From assembly GCA_000403275.2 (NCBI GenBank), contig KE159599.1, forward strand, positions 459,391 through 523,390: a stretch of DNA of 64,000 nt, given 5' to 3'. Source of the stretch: Lachnospiraceae bacterium 28-4 (lineage in GTDB: Bacteria; Bacillota; Clostridia; Lachnospirales; Lachnospiraceae). The notes under the pieces were generated by a model. That model was given only the letters and a program-made list of their open reading frames with translations, was not told the DNA's origin and did no database searches. The translations under genes were made by a program, and so were the position numbers. Below are positions 15,738 through 24,830 of this stretch, one piece after another (the stretch's first letter is position 1; each line of letters opens with the position of its first letter).

Positions 15738-17397
15738 GATAGCGTAAGTTTATTGTAGGAATAGGATAGACAGAATAGTCCCTTGATCTGGTCAGACTGA
15801 TTGACCTTCTTTACTATACCTGTTCTTTTCTCTTCCTACAAGCCCCAGATATGATTCTTTAGCGCCGCGATCTTTCTGATCTGTGTATACGGTATCGTGT
15901 AGACAGGCAGCTCTGCCAGCGCTCCCTGTGCCTTTCGGTTCTTTCGCTCGCTCTTTAATACTTCTTCCGCTGAACAGATCACTTCTTCCATCCCCGCAGC
16001 CCTTGGCAGTTCCTGTTTCTGGTATCTTACGAGCGTCAGCATATCCCCGCCATTCTTTTTATACACCCTAAGGCGCGCCATCTTATCCGCTCCTGTCTTT
16101 GACCACCCAAGGGGTCTTGAACTCATCCTGTCCGCATAGATGTGGCTGATATGCCCTTCTGCGCTACAATGAATGTCATCCTCTTTGTTCCTCACCCCGT
16201 TCATGATCGCAGACCAGTGCCCCAGGATATAATCCCTGGATGCCCCTACCGCTTTCTGTTTGCTCTCTGTATCTGTGATGCCGATGATCCTCTCAAAGAC
16301 CTCCGCCGCATCCTTTTTCCTCTTCCCGTTTATCGCGCCCCATATCTCACTCCGGGCATCCTGCGCACTGTCCCCCAGATGGGAGGTCGCCGCCATGATG
16401 TACTTATGCATGTGGTATCTGTCAAGCACAAACTTCGCCTTGGCATGTACCTTCGCCCCTGTCTTGATCCATTCTGCCCCGTCCCCGTTCACATAGATGC
16501 GTTCCAGCACTTCTTCATCATAAGTCCCTGCTATATAGTCATATACCTCTCTCCATAACCGCTGCGTCCCCTCTGTCCCTTCACAGCCGCCGCCAAAGTA
16601 TCTTACTCCAACAAGTTCATGTCTGTCTCCCTCTGCCCGTATGCCTTCGTAGACATACACCAGTTTTGGCATGAAGGTATGTTTCAGGGCGCTTTTTGTA
16701 TCTCCCTTTTTCTCCAGATACTGCAATGCCACATGGTCTTCATCCGCATCTATGTAGAGCACCTTTACCTGTCTCTTTTCTTTTGTATCTTCTGCTTTGG
16801 GAAACTGTAGGCAGTGCAGCTTCTCCATCACGGTCTCCTTGCTCACTGCCACACCTGATATGCTGGCATTCATGCCGCCTTTCCTGTAACTGCTGTCCGC
16901 CGCCTCTTCGTAGATCCTTGCCACGGCATCCTCTGTCATGCGTTCCCCTGATCCTAATCCCATCAGCCTGTCTAACAGGTAGCATCTTTCCCCCGTCTGA
17001 GGATTATGAAAGTAAGTCTTTTTATAGGTCACTTCACCAAGGGATGTCAGTTTGGACACTTCATCCCTGCGCACCACCCGCCATCCCGGTCTCAGTTCTT
17101 TTCTGTCATGGAGTAGGGTATCATAGAACTCCCATTCCTCCGCAATCATGGACAGTCCCAATCCAATGACACTGTCCGTCACTCCCTGTACCATCTCCGC
17201 AACCTTTGTCATGTCTGATGCATAGCTGTTAAAAACTTTTTCTAACTTTTTTACCCCTTCTGCCTGAAACTGTTGTATACTGTTGATCATGGAAGCACCT
17301 CTTTCTTTGGATTTTTTCGCCAATCAAATCCTAACACAGAAAAAGGTGCTTTCCTATTTCTTTCTATTCTGTTTTCCTACAAAAACTTTACCCTAGC
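15738..17397 (-). mobile_element. ISLre2-family insertion sequence
   Basis: About 1660 bp. The ends are imperfect inverted repeats: left 15738-15761 (GATAGCGTAAGTTTATTGTA...) and right 17374-17397, ending in the same TTGTAGGAA block when reversed. CAGATTTGT is repeated directly on both sides (15729-15737 and 17398-17406), a 9-bp target duplication as expected for ISLre2. The transposase is full length. The insertion lies about 45 bp past the end of the AbiTii gene. Confidence 0.88.
15836..17290 (-). CDS. ISLre2-family transposase
   Basis: 484 aa from MINSIQQFQAEGVKK; GAGGTG precedes this ATG, while an in-frame Met 11 codons earlier has no signal. Family hallmarks: EWEFYDTLLHDRKELRPGW, the LGEVTYKKTYF region, DADEDHVALQ, YVNGDGAEWIK (catalytic Asp region), LDRYHMHKYI, and the final CSAEGHISHIYADRMSSRPLGWS. 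The ORF is uninterrupted, the ends are intact and a target duplication is present, so the element could still be active. Confidence 0.93.
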   Translation of the reverse strand: MINSIQQFQAEGVKKLEKVFNSYASDMTKVAEMVQGVTDSVIGLGLSMIAEEWEFYDTLLHDRKELRPGWRVVRRDEVSKLTSLGEVTYKKTYFHNPQTGERCYLLDRLMGLGSGERMTEDAVARIYEEAADSSYRKGGMNASISGVAVSKETVMEKLHCLQFPKAEDTKEKRQVKVLYIDADEDHVALQYLEKKGDTKSALKHTFMPKLVYVYEGIRAEGDRHELVGVRYFGGGCEGTEGTQRLWREVYDYIAGTYDEEVLERIYVNGDGAEWIKTGAKVHAKAKFVLDRYHMHKYIMAATSHLGDSAQDARSEIWGAINGKRKKDAAEVFERIIGITDTESKQKAVGASRDYILGHWSAIMNGVRNKEDDIHCSAEGHISHIYADRMSSRPLGWSKTGADKMARLRVYKKNGGDMLTLVRYQKQELPRAAGMEEVICSAEEVLKSERKNRKAQGALAELPVYTIPYTQIRKIAALKNHIWGL

Positions 17398-17451
17398 CAG
17401 ATTTGTCTACACTGAAGAGCCAAAACACGCTATCTCTAACTTGACCAATTT

Positions 17452-18159
17452 TCAATTTGCGGTTTTAATTGAAGACGCAATATTTGAATTATTAAATTCA
17501 TTATCATTTCCAATAGTAACACTTTGGTCATTATAAATCAGCACATAAATATGATTCACTATTTCCTTCAATTCTTGTTCACTCTTATTATTCACATCAA
17601 TGTCTAACTCATCCAAATTCCCAAATTGATTTTCAAGATAGCGCAAAATATCAAGTAACTTGTTTTCAACTTTCGGAAAAATATTTAAAATTTGTGGCAT
17701 ATTTAATTGTATCTCAGCTGATTGTATAACCATCCCCATATCATTATTACACTTTGCAATATATGGATAATATTCAGCAGGAATTATTCTTCCTATGGAT
17801 GTTCCCTTTCTTTCATATTCATGTATTGTCCCTTTTAACGCACCTATACTTTCTCTCATATTCGCATAATAAAACAGTTCCCGCTCGTTTTCAGGCATAT
17901 TGCCTAGAGATAAAGGCACATTACTGTATTTTAAGAATCTTGACATAGTTCCTTTTATATAGGAGCAAAATGACTGTCCCGAAATCCGTCGATATTCAGG
18001 CACTTCCACATCATCCGGATATCCCTCTATTTCATAATTAACCCATTCTAATAATCTTTCGTCATCAAATTCCTGCAATAATACTTTTGTCCTCTTTAAT
18101 GCTGTCTGTGTATCAATGCTTCCATTTGCTAAGTCCTTAATTATCTGACTCTTAGCCAT
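17452..18159 (-). CDS. AbiTii-domain protein (abortive-infection-like)
   Basis: 235 aa from MAKSQIIKDLANGSID; AGGTGG lies 8 nt upstream. The N-terminal half carries the AbiTii pattern: IIKDLANGSIDTQTALKRTKVLLQEFDDERLLEWVNYEIEGYPDDVEVPEYRRISG. The C-terminal half is helical and ends in an Asn-rich tail (VTIGNDNEFNNSNIASS). AbiTii domains are named after a phage abortive-infection system, but their action is not established. The gene is AT-rich compared with neighbours, overlaps a small membrane ORF by 8 bp, and lies next to two IS elements and an Rpn gene, which fits a transferred defence module. Confidence 0.75.
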   Translation of the reverse strand: MAKSQIIKDLANGSIDTQTALKRTKVLLQEFDDERLLEWVNYEIEGYPDDVEVPEYRRISGQSFCSYIKGTMSRFLKYSNVPLSLGNMPENERELFYYANMRESIGALKGTIHEYERKGTSIGRIIPAEYYPYIAKCNNDMGMVIQSAEIQLNMPQILNIFPKVENKLLDILRYLENQFGNLDELDIDVNNKSEQELKEIVNHIYVLIYNDQSVTIGNDNEFNNSNIASSIKTAN

Positions 18160-18352
18160 CAAAACCACCTATCAATCCAGCAATAATATCTGTCCAAAAA
18201 GTAAATAAAAATGCAACAATAGCTGAGATGATAAATCCAGAAATCCAAGGATGCTGATCATAAAATTTTTTCTTTTGTTTAGTTTGTCTAGACTCATCTT
18301 TTTCTATGAAATTAGAATTTATAATTTTTCCTTCAATTTTCTCTGCAATTCC
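18152..18352 (-). CDS. Small membrane-protein ORF coupled to AbiTii gene (start missing or non-standard)
   Basis: An open frame on the minus strand ends at 18152-18154, overlapping the AbiTii start by 8 bp. It reads FIEKDESRQTKQKKKFYDQH and then one hydrophobic segment WISGFIISAIVAFLFTFW followed by TDIIAGLIGGFDG. The charged stretch followed by one membrane helix looks like real protein. No ATG, GTG or TTG opens the frame before a stop at 18353-18355; an ATT at 18349 is possible, or the 5' end was lost at the junction with the Crp/Fnr remnant. Confidence 0.5.
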   Translation of the reverse strand, partial: GIAEKIEGKIINSNFIEKDESRQTKQKKKFYDQHPWISGFIISAIVAFLFTFWTDIIAGLIGGFDG

Positions 18353-18360
18353 TTATACTC

Positions 18361-18603
18361 ATATGCAACAGCCTTTCTGCCAAAATCGGAGCGATCACCG
18401 CTATGGATGCCACCCCCGCTTCCCTCACGGAACGGGCCATATCCTATATGAAGTATAAATGCAATGACAGAACATTAAGGGGTATAGAGCAAACTGCTTT
18501 TCACCTTCATTGTAGTGCAAGGCAGCTGCAATGAGTTCCGAACCAATGCGAAGCCTCCGGATTAGTCAGAAAATTAGGAAAAGGAACGTATCAATTAGTA
18601 TAA
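18361..18603 (+). pseudogene. Crp/Fnr (YeiL-like) regulator C-terminal remnant
   Basis: One plus-strand frame reads AKIGAITAMDATPASLTERAI, SYMKYKCNDRTLRGIEQTAF, HLHCSARQLQ, then an in-frame TGA, and QCEASGLVRKLGKGTYQLV to a TAA at 18601-18603. The AF-LHCS-RQLQ segment is the recognition helix of the Crp winged helix and the last part is the wing, as in YeiL-type regulators. The cyclic-nucleotide-like sensor half is absent. The TGA falls where Arg or a similar residue is normal. This is a dead fragment; no partner gene is adjacent. Confidence 0.7.
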
Positions 18604-18649
18604 AGCACAATTTTTGCGCTCCTCCCATTATTTCCATAAAACTTCTCTC

Positions 18650-20653
18650 TTACACTCCGTCAATGTTTCCTGCCGTAACCATCCGTTCCCACAAGTAAAA
18701 GCCATGCTGCAAATCCCCCTCCAGCATTTCTTTCGTTTTATATGGAAGTATCTCCTCTTCCAGTTCAGGAATGCCGGGAATACTGCCGGATAAAAAGCAC
18801 TGAAGGCGATGCGCTGCCGAAAGAGCCCTCTGCCTTACTCCGGCCAGCCGGATATCCAGCACTTCATAACCGAACGGCTTATATTCCTTCATCCATATCG
18901 CTTCCCGCCGTCTGTTCAGTTCCTGGGCAAGCATTGCCGTCTTTTCCAAATCATTTTCCGCCAGTTCCTTTAACTTTTCCCTGTCACCGCTTCGGTAGGC
19001 TTCCCGTATCCGCTCTCCCACATTCGCCTTTATGGACAATAACCGAGCCAAAATACGGTAATAGCCGAACAATTCCTTATCCTCTTCTCCCAAACTCTCT
19101 TGCCCGGATAAAACGGCATCCAATTCTTTCTCCAAGGACAAATATTGGCCCCCCATTTTCTCCCCGTCGTACATTTTCCCAAACAGCCCCATCAAATTAT
19201 CCTGATAAAGAAATGTTTTAGACGGATTTACGCTGTATCTGTTATCATATCCTTTCCGATCCATGTCATGACCAGCAAAAGCCCCCATACGTTCCCCGCG
19301 CCACTCCTGATAATCAGGATTATCAAAAGCATCCAGCAGACAATATTGTTCCAGCCTTTTTCCGAAGCAAAAAGCAAACCTTTCCTCCAGCTTTTTCCTG
19401 TCCGGGCGTTCTCCGAAGCCATATTCCCCGTAAAGAAGCAATGTGGGCAATACGGTCAGCAGCGGCGTTTCCGCCCCGTTGTCCATCCACGCCGTAACGA
19501 AAACGTCTTCCGTTCCCGTTTCCACACAGGCGTCCAGCGCATCATAAGAAATTTTCAGAGCCCTGCTCACGCAAGGGGCAACGCCGTTCCATGTCCATGC
19601 TCCACCGGCGAATATCAGGGGATTCCCCAGCCTTTTGTGCAGCAGGAGATAGTTTTTATAGAACTCCGTCCCTTCATTGTAATAGTCCCAGTAGCAAAGC
19701 CCTGCCTCTTTGGAAAGGTTTTCCTCCCCTTCCGGCAACGCATCCTTGCCAATCCCATAATAGTTTTCCGTGCCGAAATTCAGCCGCAAATACATATCCG
19801 ACCAAATCATCGCCTTCAGCCCTCTTTTCCGGCATTCTTCCATAAGCCATTCCAAATGCCGTTTCATCAGCTTTGCCCCCTTTTCCGGCCCATGCAAATC
19901 CATATATTTTCCCCGTCCGAGATGTGCCGCTTCGTCCATTCCCAAATGGACGATTCCCCCTGAAAAGCATTCGGCCACTGTCGTCAACAAACCGGAAAGC
20001 AAGTCTTTTGTTTTTTCCTCTTCCAGCAATAGAATATCGTCGATATCCTTATAATCCGCAAAGGCTGGCAGATGTAAGGCGGTTCTGAGATGGGCGAGCG
20101 TTTGTATGCACGGCACCAGCGTAATCCCGAAAAGTGCCGCAAAACCGTCACACTCCTGCATTTCCTCCCTGCCATACCTCCCTCTCAAATATCCCCAGAA
20201 GGGATAGCCCTGAATTTCCAGCGTATCTTCCATATACAAATAAAGGCGGTTCATTCCTAATGAAGCCATCCATACCACATATTGCTTTATCGTATCCACC
20301 GTCGGCACGCCGTTTCTGGAACAGTCCATCATCATACCGTTGGAATGAAAATTCACCTTTTCTTCTATCTCCAGCTCCTCTTTGCCGCCGTTTTGGAAAA
20401 GCAGCGTCAAACCTCTGTAAAAATGAGCCTTCTCCCAGTAAAAGATATCACATTTCTTTCCCGATTTTTTCACTTTCAGCTTTTTTTCTTCTATCGGATA
20501 TCCGGTCACCAGCCAATCGGCTTCGCTCTCCTTTTCCGCCCGTTCATATCCGTATTGCTCAAGAAAAATTCCCATCCCTTCCCATAAAATATTCCACTCC
20601 CCTTGCGCCACTTGAACCACTCGAGCCAAACTTATTTTTTTCTTTCCCATCAT
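18650..20653 (-). CDS. GH20-family beta-N-acetylhexosaminidase-like enzyme
   Basis: 667 aa, no signal peptide, so cytosolic. The TIM barrel starts around residue 105 (FHSNGMMMDCSRNGVPTVDTIKQYV), and the GH20 catalytic Asp-Glu pair is seen in GIVHLGMDEAAHLG. GH20 enzymes release terminal GlcNAc or GalNAc by substrate-assisted catalysis; this one belongs to the group with a helical C-terminal extension found in sugar-uptake operons. Its start overlaps the response regulator stop by 4 bp (ATGA). It is the last gene of the transporter/two-component operon and probably trims imported host- or mucin-derived oligosaccharides; the exact sugar is inferred. Confidence 0.8.
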   Translation of the reverse strand: MMGKKKISLARVVQVAQGEWNILWEGMGIFLEQYGYERAEKESEADWLVTGYPIEEKKLKVKKSGKKCDIFYWEKAHFYRGLTLLFQNGGKEELEIEEKVNFHSNGMMMDCSRNGVPTVDTIKQYVVWMASLGMNRLYLYMEDTLEIQGYPFWGYLRGRYGREEMQECDGFAALFGITLVPCIQTLAHLRTALHLPAFADYKDIDDILLLEEEKTKDLLSGLLTTVAECFSGGIVHLGMDEAAHLGRGKYMDLHGPEKGAKLMKRHLEWLMEECRKRGLKAMIWSDMYLRLNFGTENYYGIGKDALPEGEENLSKEAGLCYWDYYNEGTEFYKNYLLLHKRLGNPLIFAGGAWTWNGVAPCVSRALKISYDALDACVETGTEDVFVTAWMDNGAETPLLTVLPTLLLYGEYGFGERPDRKKLEERFAFCFGKRLEQYCLLDAFDNPDYQEWRGERMGAFAGHDMDRKGYDNRYSVNPSKTFLYQDNLMGLFGKMYDGEKMGGQYLSLEKELDAVLSGQESLGEEDKELFGYYRILARLLSIKANVGERIREAYRSGDREKLKELAENDLEKTAMLAQELNRRREAIWMKEYKPFGYEVLDIRLAGVRQRALSAAHRLQCFLSGSIPGIPELEEEILPYKTKEMLEGDLQHGFYLWERMVTAGNIDGV

Positions 20654-22164
20654 ATCTTCCTTTCCGCTTCCTTCATCCTATACTCCGAAGGATATACCCC
20701 TGTGCTTTTCTTGAATACTTTTGAAAAATAGCTCGGATCGGTATAGCCAATCATCAGAGCGATATCTTTCGTCATCATCCCCTGGCAGTTCACCAACAGC
20801 TCCTTTGCCTTCCCGATACGCATCTCCTGAATATAATGGTTGGGCGTAAGCCCTTTATAATCCTGAAACAGCTTGCTTAAATAAGACGGCACCAGACCGA
20901 ACTTCAACGCCAGCATTTTTGTGCTTAAGGCATCTTTATAATGAGTCTGTATATAAAGATCCAGTTTTCCCATCAATGCCTTCGTATCCTCCTCGCTTTC
21001 CATAAACATCAGTTCATGGCACCAAATCAAGAATTCCTCGAATATTTCATCCAGACTATCCGCCCGTACCACAATGCCGTTTATTTCATATTTCATATCC
21101 CCTTCTTCTTTTCCCTTAAAGTCGGTTCCATAAGCCCTTAAAAACATCATAATATTATCCAGAAGCCGTTCCAAAGAATGCTGGGTAATCCCTTCCTTAT
21201 CTATCTGTTCCTTAATATCCAGCATCAATTTACGGAAATCTTTGTACTGCCTGTTTTTTATCATATATTGGAGCGCTTCTTCCGCCGTTTCTGACAAGCG
21301 GAAATGTTCCTCTCCTTCCCTGTCCACAACTCCGCTCCTGCCATAGACCCAGTTGGCATATATTTTCCTTTGCAGCTTCCCTATGTCTTTGCGCAGATCC
21401 GTTCCGTCTGCCGCCGGTTCCCCTATTGCAGCCGCCACCGGACAGCCGATGCCTCCCCACTCGCGCATCTTCTCGATCAGTCCTTCCACGTCCGGCCTGT
21501 CTTCCGCTTCTAACAACAGCAATATTTCATTGGCATTTCTGCCATCATAAGAATAAATCCGCTCGATGCCATACCTGTCAAACCAGGGGAATTCCTCCAC
21601 TTTCCAATCCTTCCATACTTCCGTCCCCGCCTCTTCGTCCTCAAGGCCATGAACGCAATAAGCTTTTGCAATGAGATACACCGGATAAATCCTGCAAAGA
21701 GCCGCCGCCCTCTGCCCCTGCCTCTTTCCCTGCACAATCTTCCCATGCACCATATCCCCCAGCATCCGGCCTTTCCGCTCCCGCTCCCTGTCATAAAATC
21801 CGTCCCTTAACCGCTCCAAAAGCTGTTCCAGTTCTTTTTTATCCACCGGCTTGACCAGATAATTTTTTACCCCGAACTGCAGCGCTTTCCGGGCATAAGT
21901 AAAATCCTGGTAGCCGCTGATAACCACACTGGCGGCGGACGGCATCTTCCCGCTCACATATTCCAGCAGTTTCAAACCATCCACTACGGGCATATTAATA
22001 TCCGTAAATACCACATCCACCGGATATTCCTCCAGATAATCCATAGCTTCTTTCCCCGTTTTTGCCATCTTCACCACGGTAAAATCATTATTTAATTTTT
22101 CAATCAGTCTGCTGATCCCTCTTAATAAAGGAAGCTCGTCCTCCGCTACAAGAACTTTGATCAT
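20650..22164 (-). CDS. YesN-type response regulator (REC + AraC HTH)
   Basis: 504 aa from MIKVLVAEDELPLLRGI, with GGGAGGAG upstream; the frame is open 24 codons further but without a signal. The receiver domain has acidic residues at 8-9, the phosphoacceptor Asp55 (FTDINMP) and Lys in YLVKPVD. A long middle region (about 130-395) is followed by a C-terminal AraC double helix-turn-helix (ALSTKMLALKFGLVPSYLSKLFQDYKGLTPNHYIQEMRI; DIALMIGYTDPSYFSKVFKKSTGVYPSEYR). Its start lies 65 bp inside the kinase gene and its stop overlaps the GH20 start. It presumably activates this transporter operon. Confidence 0.92.
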   Translation of the reverse strand: MIKVLVAEDELPLLRGISRLIEKLNNDFTVVKMAKTGKEAMDYLEEYPVDVVFTDINMPVVDGLKLLEYVSGKMPSAASVVISGYQDFTYARKALQFGVKNYLVKPVDKKELEQLLERLRDGFYDRERERKGRMLGDMVHGKIVQGKRQGQRAAALCRIYPVYLIAKAYCVHGLEDEEAGTEVWKDWKVEEFPWFDRYGIERIYSYDGRNANEILLLLEAEDRPDVEGLIEKMREWGGIGCPVAAAIGEPAADGTDLRKDIGKLQRKIYANWVYGRSGVVDREGEEHFRLSETAEEALQYMIKNRQYKDFRKLMLDIKEQIDKEGITQHSLERLLDNIMMFLRAYGTDFKGKEEGDMKYEINGIVVRADSLDEIFEEFLIWCHELMFMESEEDTKALMGKLDLYIQTHYKDALSTKMLALKFGLVPSYLSKLFQDYKGLTPNHYIQEMRIGKAKELLVNCQGMMTKDIALMIGYTDPSYFSKVFKKSTGVYPSEYRMKEAERKI

Positions 22165-23992
22165 CCAATACTCCTCCCAATAAAACAACTGCGCCTTCCT
22201 CATCATTGTCCAGCCGGAAAACAAATCCTTCTTCATAACATAACATCATGCGCATATAAATATTGAGGATTCCAAGCCCGCCTACCTTGCTTTCCTGCAG
22301 CTTATCCCGCACTTTTTCCAGCGTCAGTTCTTCCTTTACCTTCTCAAATTCCTTCAAATATTCTTCCGTAAACCCCGTCCCGTTATCGCGGATTTCCACC
22401 ATCCATTTTCCATCCTTTTCATAAACGGCAATTCTGATCTTCCAGACCGGCTCCACATTCTTCAAAGAATGTTTAAAACTGTTTTCACAAATCGGCTGAA
22501 GGATATATTTGGGAATTCTTGTATTCCAAAGCCTTTCATCGCTTTCCAGTTCGTATTCAAATAATTCTTCGTAACGCACCTTCATCAGCTCCATATAATC
22601 CAGCACGTAATCCAATTCATTTTTCATTCGGCTGTATCCGTTTTCCATGGACGAACTATAAGCCATCATCCGGCGCAGCCTGGTACACATGTCGGGAATC
22701 TTATCGTTGCCGTACTCTTGGGCTTCAATCGAAATGATCGCCAGTATATTATGTAAAAAATGGGGATTCATCTGCGACTGGAACGCCAGAAGCTGGGCTT
22801 TCATTTCATTGGCCAAAGATGCATATTCCCTCTCCATAGCCTGTTTCATCTGCCCGATCATGGCATTGAACGTCCATTGGAGCCGCACCAGTTCATCATT
22901 GTCCTCTGCCCCTTTTACCTCCAGCTGTGGATGGGACAGCGTGACCCGGCGCACCGAACAGTTCAATTCTTCCAAAGGTTTCGAAAGCTTTCGGACAAGC
23001 AATATTTCTGTCACCACTGCCGTTACGAGAATCAAAAAAACGGTCAAAAGGATGACCTGGTTGTAACGGCTGAAAAAAGAAAACTCCGATCCCTTTTCTT
23101 TTGCAAAAACAATCCGGTACGGGGCATTTTCCAGTTTTTTCACATACAGCAGCCCATCTTTCCCGTCCGCTACCCCGTCCACACGAACCAGTTTTTCCCA
23201 TCCTTCTTTGCCGCCAATGCCGGAAACAATCCGGGAAAACTCCGCTTCCCCTTCCTGCGTACCGGCCGAAGGTCCAAGATAAACTATTTTCCCTTCTTCG
23301 TCCAGCATCGCCCCATACGCATCCTCCCCCGCATCTTCCACAATACGGTCGATCCACCGGACGAATTCCTGCACTTCCACATAACCGCATGCCTGATCAT
23401 TGGTCGTATAGTTCTTAATCTGGCGGATCACCGAAAAATAGGGCTGCCGTGACAGACCGGTATCATTCAGGATATCCTCTGACGGCTCTATATAAAAAAC
23501 AAAATTCCCTTCCTCCGCAAAAAAATGCTCCACTTCCGAGAACTTCCTGCCGGCAAACCACTGTTCAATCCCCGATTCCGTAGTGGGCGCAGTGGCCGTA
23601 TACACGAAATCATGATATCCGTTGTACAGACATATTCTTTCAAAACCATCCCTTTTAAAATTATAAGAATTCAGCAGTCTTACCACTTCCGCATTGACCA
23701 GCGGCTCCCTGGCAAAATAGTTAAAACCGGAGTTATGCCCTGTATTGAAAAAGAGCCGGACAATATCGGGATTGGCCGCAATCTGCAGCGCCGTCTTATC
23801 CATCATATAAAAATGGTTGTCGATCTGGCTGGCGGCGCTGTCCGATACGATCCTGAAATCCTCGCGGTTCCTTTCCATCATCGTATTGCGTATCCTCTCG
23901 TAAAAAATACCGGCAATGGCAACCGCAACGACCAGAAGGACAATATTGGGCACCAAAATCATTTTTGTCTGAAAACGGAATTTACGGAACAT
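22100..23992 (-). CDS. YesM-type sensor histidine kinase
   Basis: 630 aa. One membrane helix near residues 12-33, a large extracytoplasmic sensor of about 270 residues, a second helix (QVILLTVFLILVTAVVTEILLV), a HAMP-like segment, and the LytS/YesM kinase core: QSQMNPHFLHNILAIISIEA with the phospho-His, the N box ICENSFKHSLKN, and the G boxes DNGTGF and GGLGILNIYMR. It faces outward and probably senses the sugar or the loaded binding protein. The last 21 codons (DDQSSCSGGRASF...) overlap the regulator start, so translation of the pair is tightly coupled. Confidence 0.92.
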   Translation of the reverse strand: MFRKFRFQTKMILVPNIVLLVVAVAIAGIFYERIRNTMMERNREDFRIVSDSAASQIDNHFYMMDKTALQIAANPDIVRLFFNTGHNSGFNYFAREPLVNAEVVRLLNSYNFKRDGFERICLYNGYHDFVYTATAPTTESGIEQWFAGRKFSEVEHFFAEEGNFVFYIEPSEDILNDTGLSRQPYFSVIRQIKNYTTNDQACGYVEVQEFVRWIDRIVEDAGEDAYGAMLDEEGKIVYLGPSAGTQEGEAEFSRIVSGIGGKEGWEKLVRVDGVADGKDGLLYVKKLENAPYRIVFAKEKGSEFSFFSRYNQVILLTVFLILVTAVVTEILLVRKLSKPLEELNCSVRRVTLSHPQLEVKGAEDNDELVRLQWTFNAMIGQMKQAMEREYASLANEMKAQLLAFQSQMNPHFLHNILAIISIEAQEYGNDKIPDMCTRLRRMMAYSSSMENGYSRMKNELDYVLDYMELMKVRYEELFEYELESDERLWNTRIPKYILQPICENSFKHSLKNVEPVWKIRIAVYEKDGKWMVEIRDNGTGFTEEYLKEFEKVKEELTLEKVRDKLQESKVGGLGILNIYMRMMLCYEEGFVFRLDNDEEGAVVLLGGVLDDQSSCSGGRASFIKRDQQTD

Positions 23993-24008
23993 ATATCAAA
24001 TCCTTTCC

Positions 24009-24830
24009 TCATCCTTTTACCGCGCCGGCTGTCATTCCTTCCACAATATATTTCTGCAGACACAAATACAATACGACAATCGGAAGAATGGTAAACATAA
24101 TTGCCGCAAAAACATACTGCCAGTCTCTGGCATACAAGCCGTAAAAATTATATACCATCATCGGAATCGTCGTCCGGCTGGAACTGCTCATCAAATACAG
24201 CGGCACCTGAAAATTGTTCCATACGCTGATCGCCGCAATAATCAGGTTCGTAATCACGGCTGGTTTCATAATGGGAATCAGCACTTTAAAAAACATCTGC
24301 AGCGTACTGCATCCGTCAATAATGGCAGCCTCATCGATTTCCCTTGGGATACCGGTTACAAAACTGGCAAACGTCATCACCGCAAACGGCAGGTTAATGG
24401 CGGTGAAAACCATAATAACCCCCAAATAAGACTCCAGCATATGCAGTTTTAACAGCAGAAAATAAGTAGTCACCAGCTGCATCGTGGCAGTAAGGCCAAA
24501 GATAAAATAATAATACACCCCATTCACCTTTTTGTCATTCCTTCTGGAAATAACAATACCCGCCATACTCCCCAGGACAATGACAAGCGCCACCGCGGCT
24601 ACCGTAATAATCAGGCTGTTTTTATATCCCCGCAATATATTTCCTGTCTCTATAACATGCCTGTAATTGTCAAGCATAAATTTTTCCGGAAGGCTAAGAT
24701 CCATGCGCAGCGCTTCCCCCTGTGTTTTAAAAGAACCGAGGATCATCATCAGAATGGGGATAAAAAATATAGGCGCAACCGCCAGACAAAGAATAAATGC
24801 CATCCGGCCGCTTCTCTTTTTTGCTTTCAT
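24009..24830 (-). CDS. CUT1 sugar ABC transporter permease (MalG type)
   Basis: 273 aa, six membrane helices. The EAA loop that docks the ATPase is EIDEAAIIDGCSTLQMFFKVLIPIMKPA. The ending IVEGMTAGAVKG is typical of the second permease of CUT1 systems. Its ATG overlaps the stop of the preceding permease by one base (TAATG). No ATPase gene is in the operon, so energy presumably comes from a shared MsmX/MsiK-type ATPase elsewhere, as is common in Firmicutes. Confidence 0.93.
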   Translation of the reverse strand: MKAKKRSGRMAFILCLAVAPIFFIPILMMILGSFKTQGEALRMDLSLPEKFMLDNYRHVIETGNILRGYKNSLIITVAAVALVIVLGSMAGIVISRRNDKKVNGVYYYFIFGLTATMQLVTTYFLLLKLHMLESYLGVIMVFTAINLPFAVMTFASFVTGIPREIDEAAIIDGCSTLQMFFKVLIPIMKPAVITNLIIAAISVWNNFQVPLYLMSSSSRTTIPMMVYNFYGLYARDWQYVFAAIMFTILPIVVLYLCLQKYIVEGMTAGAVKG

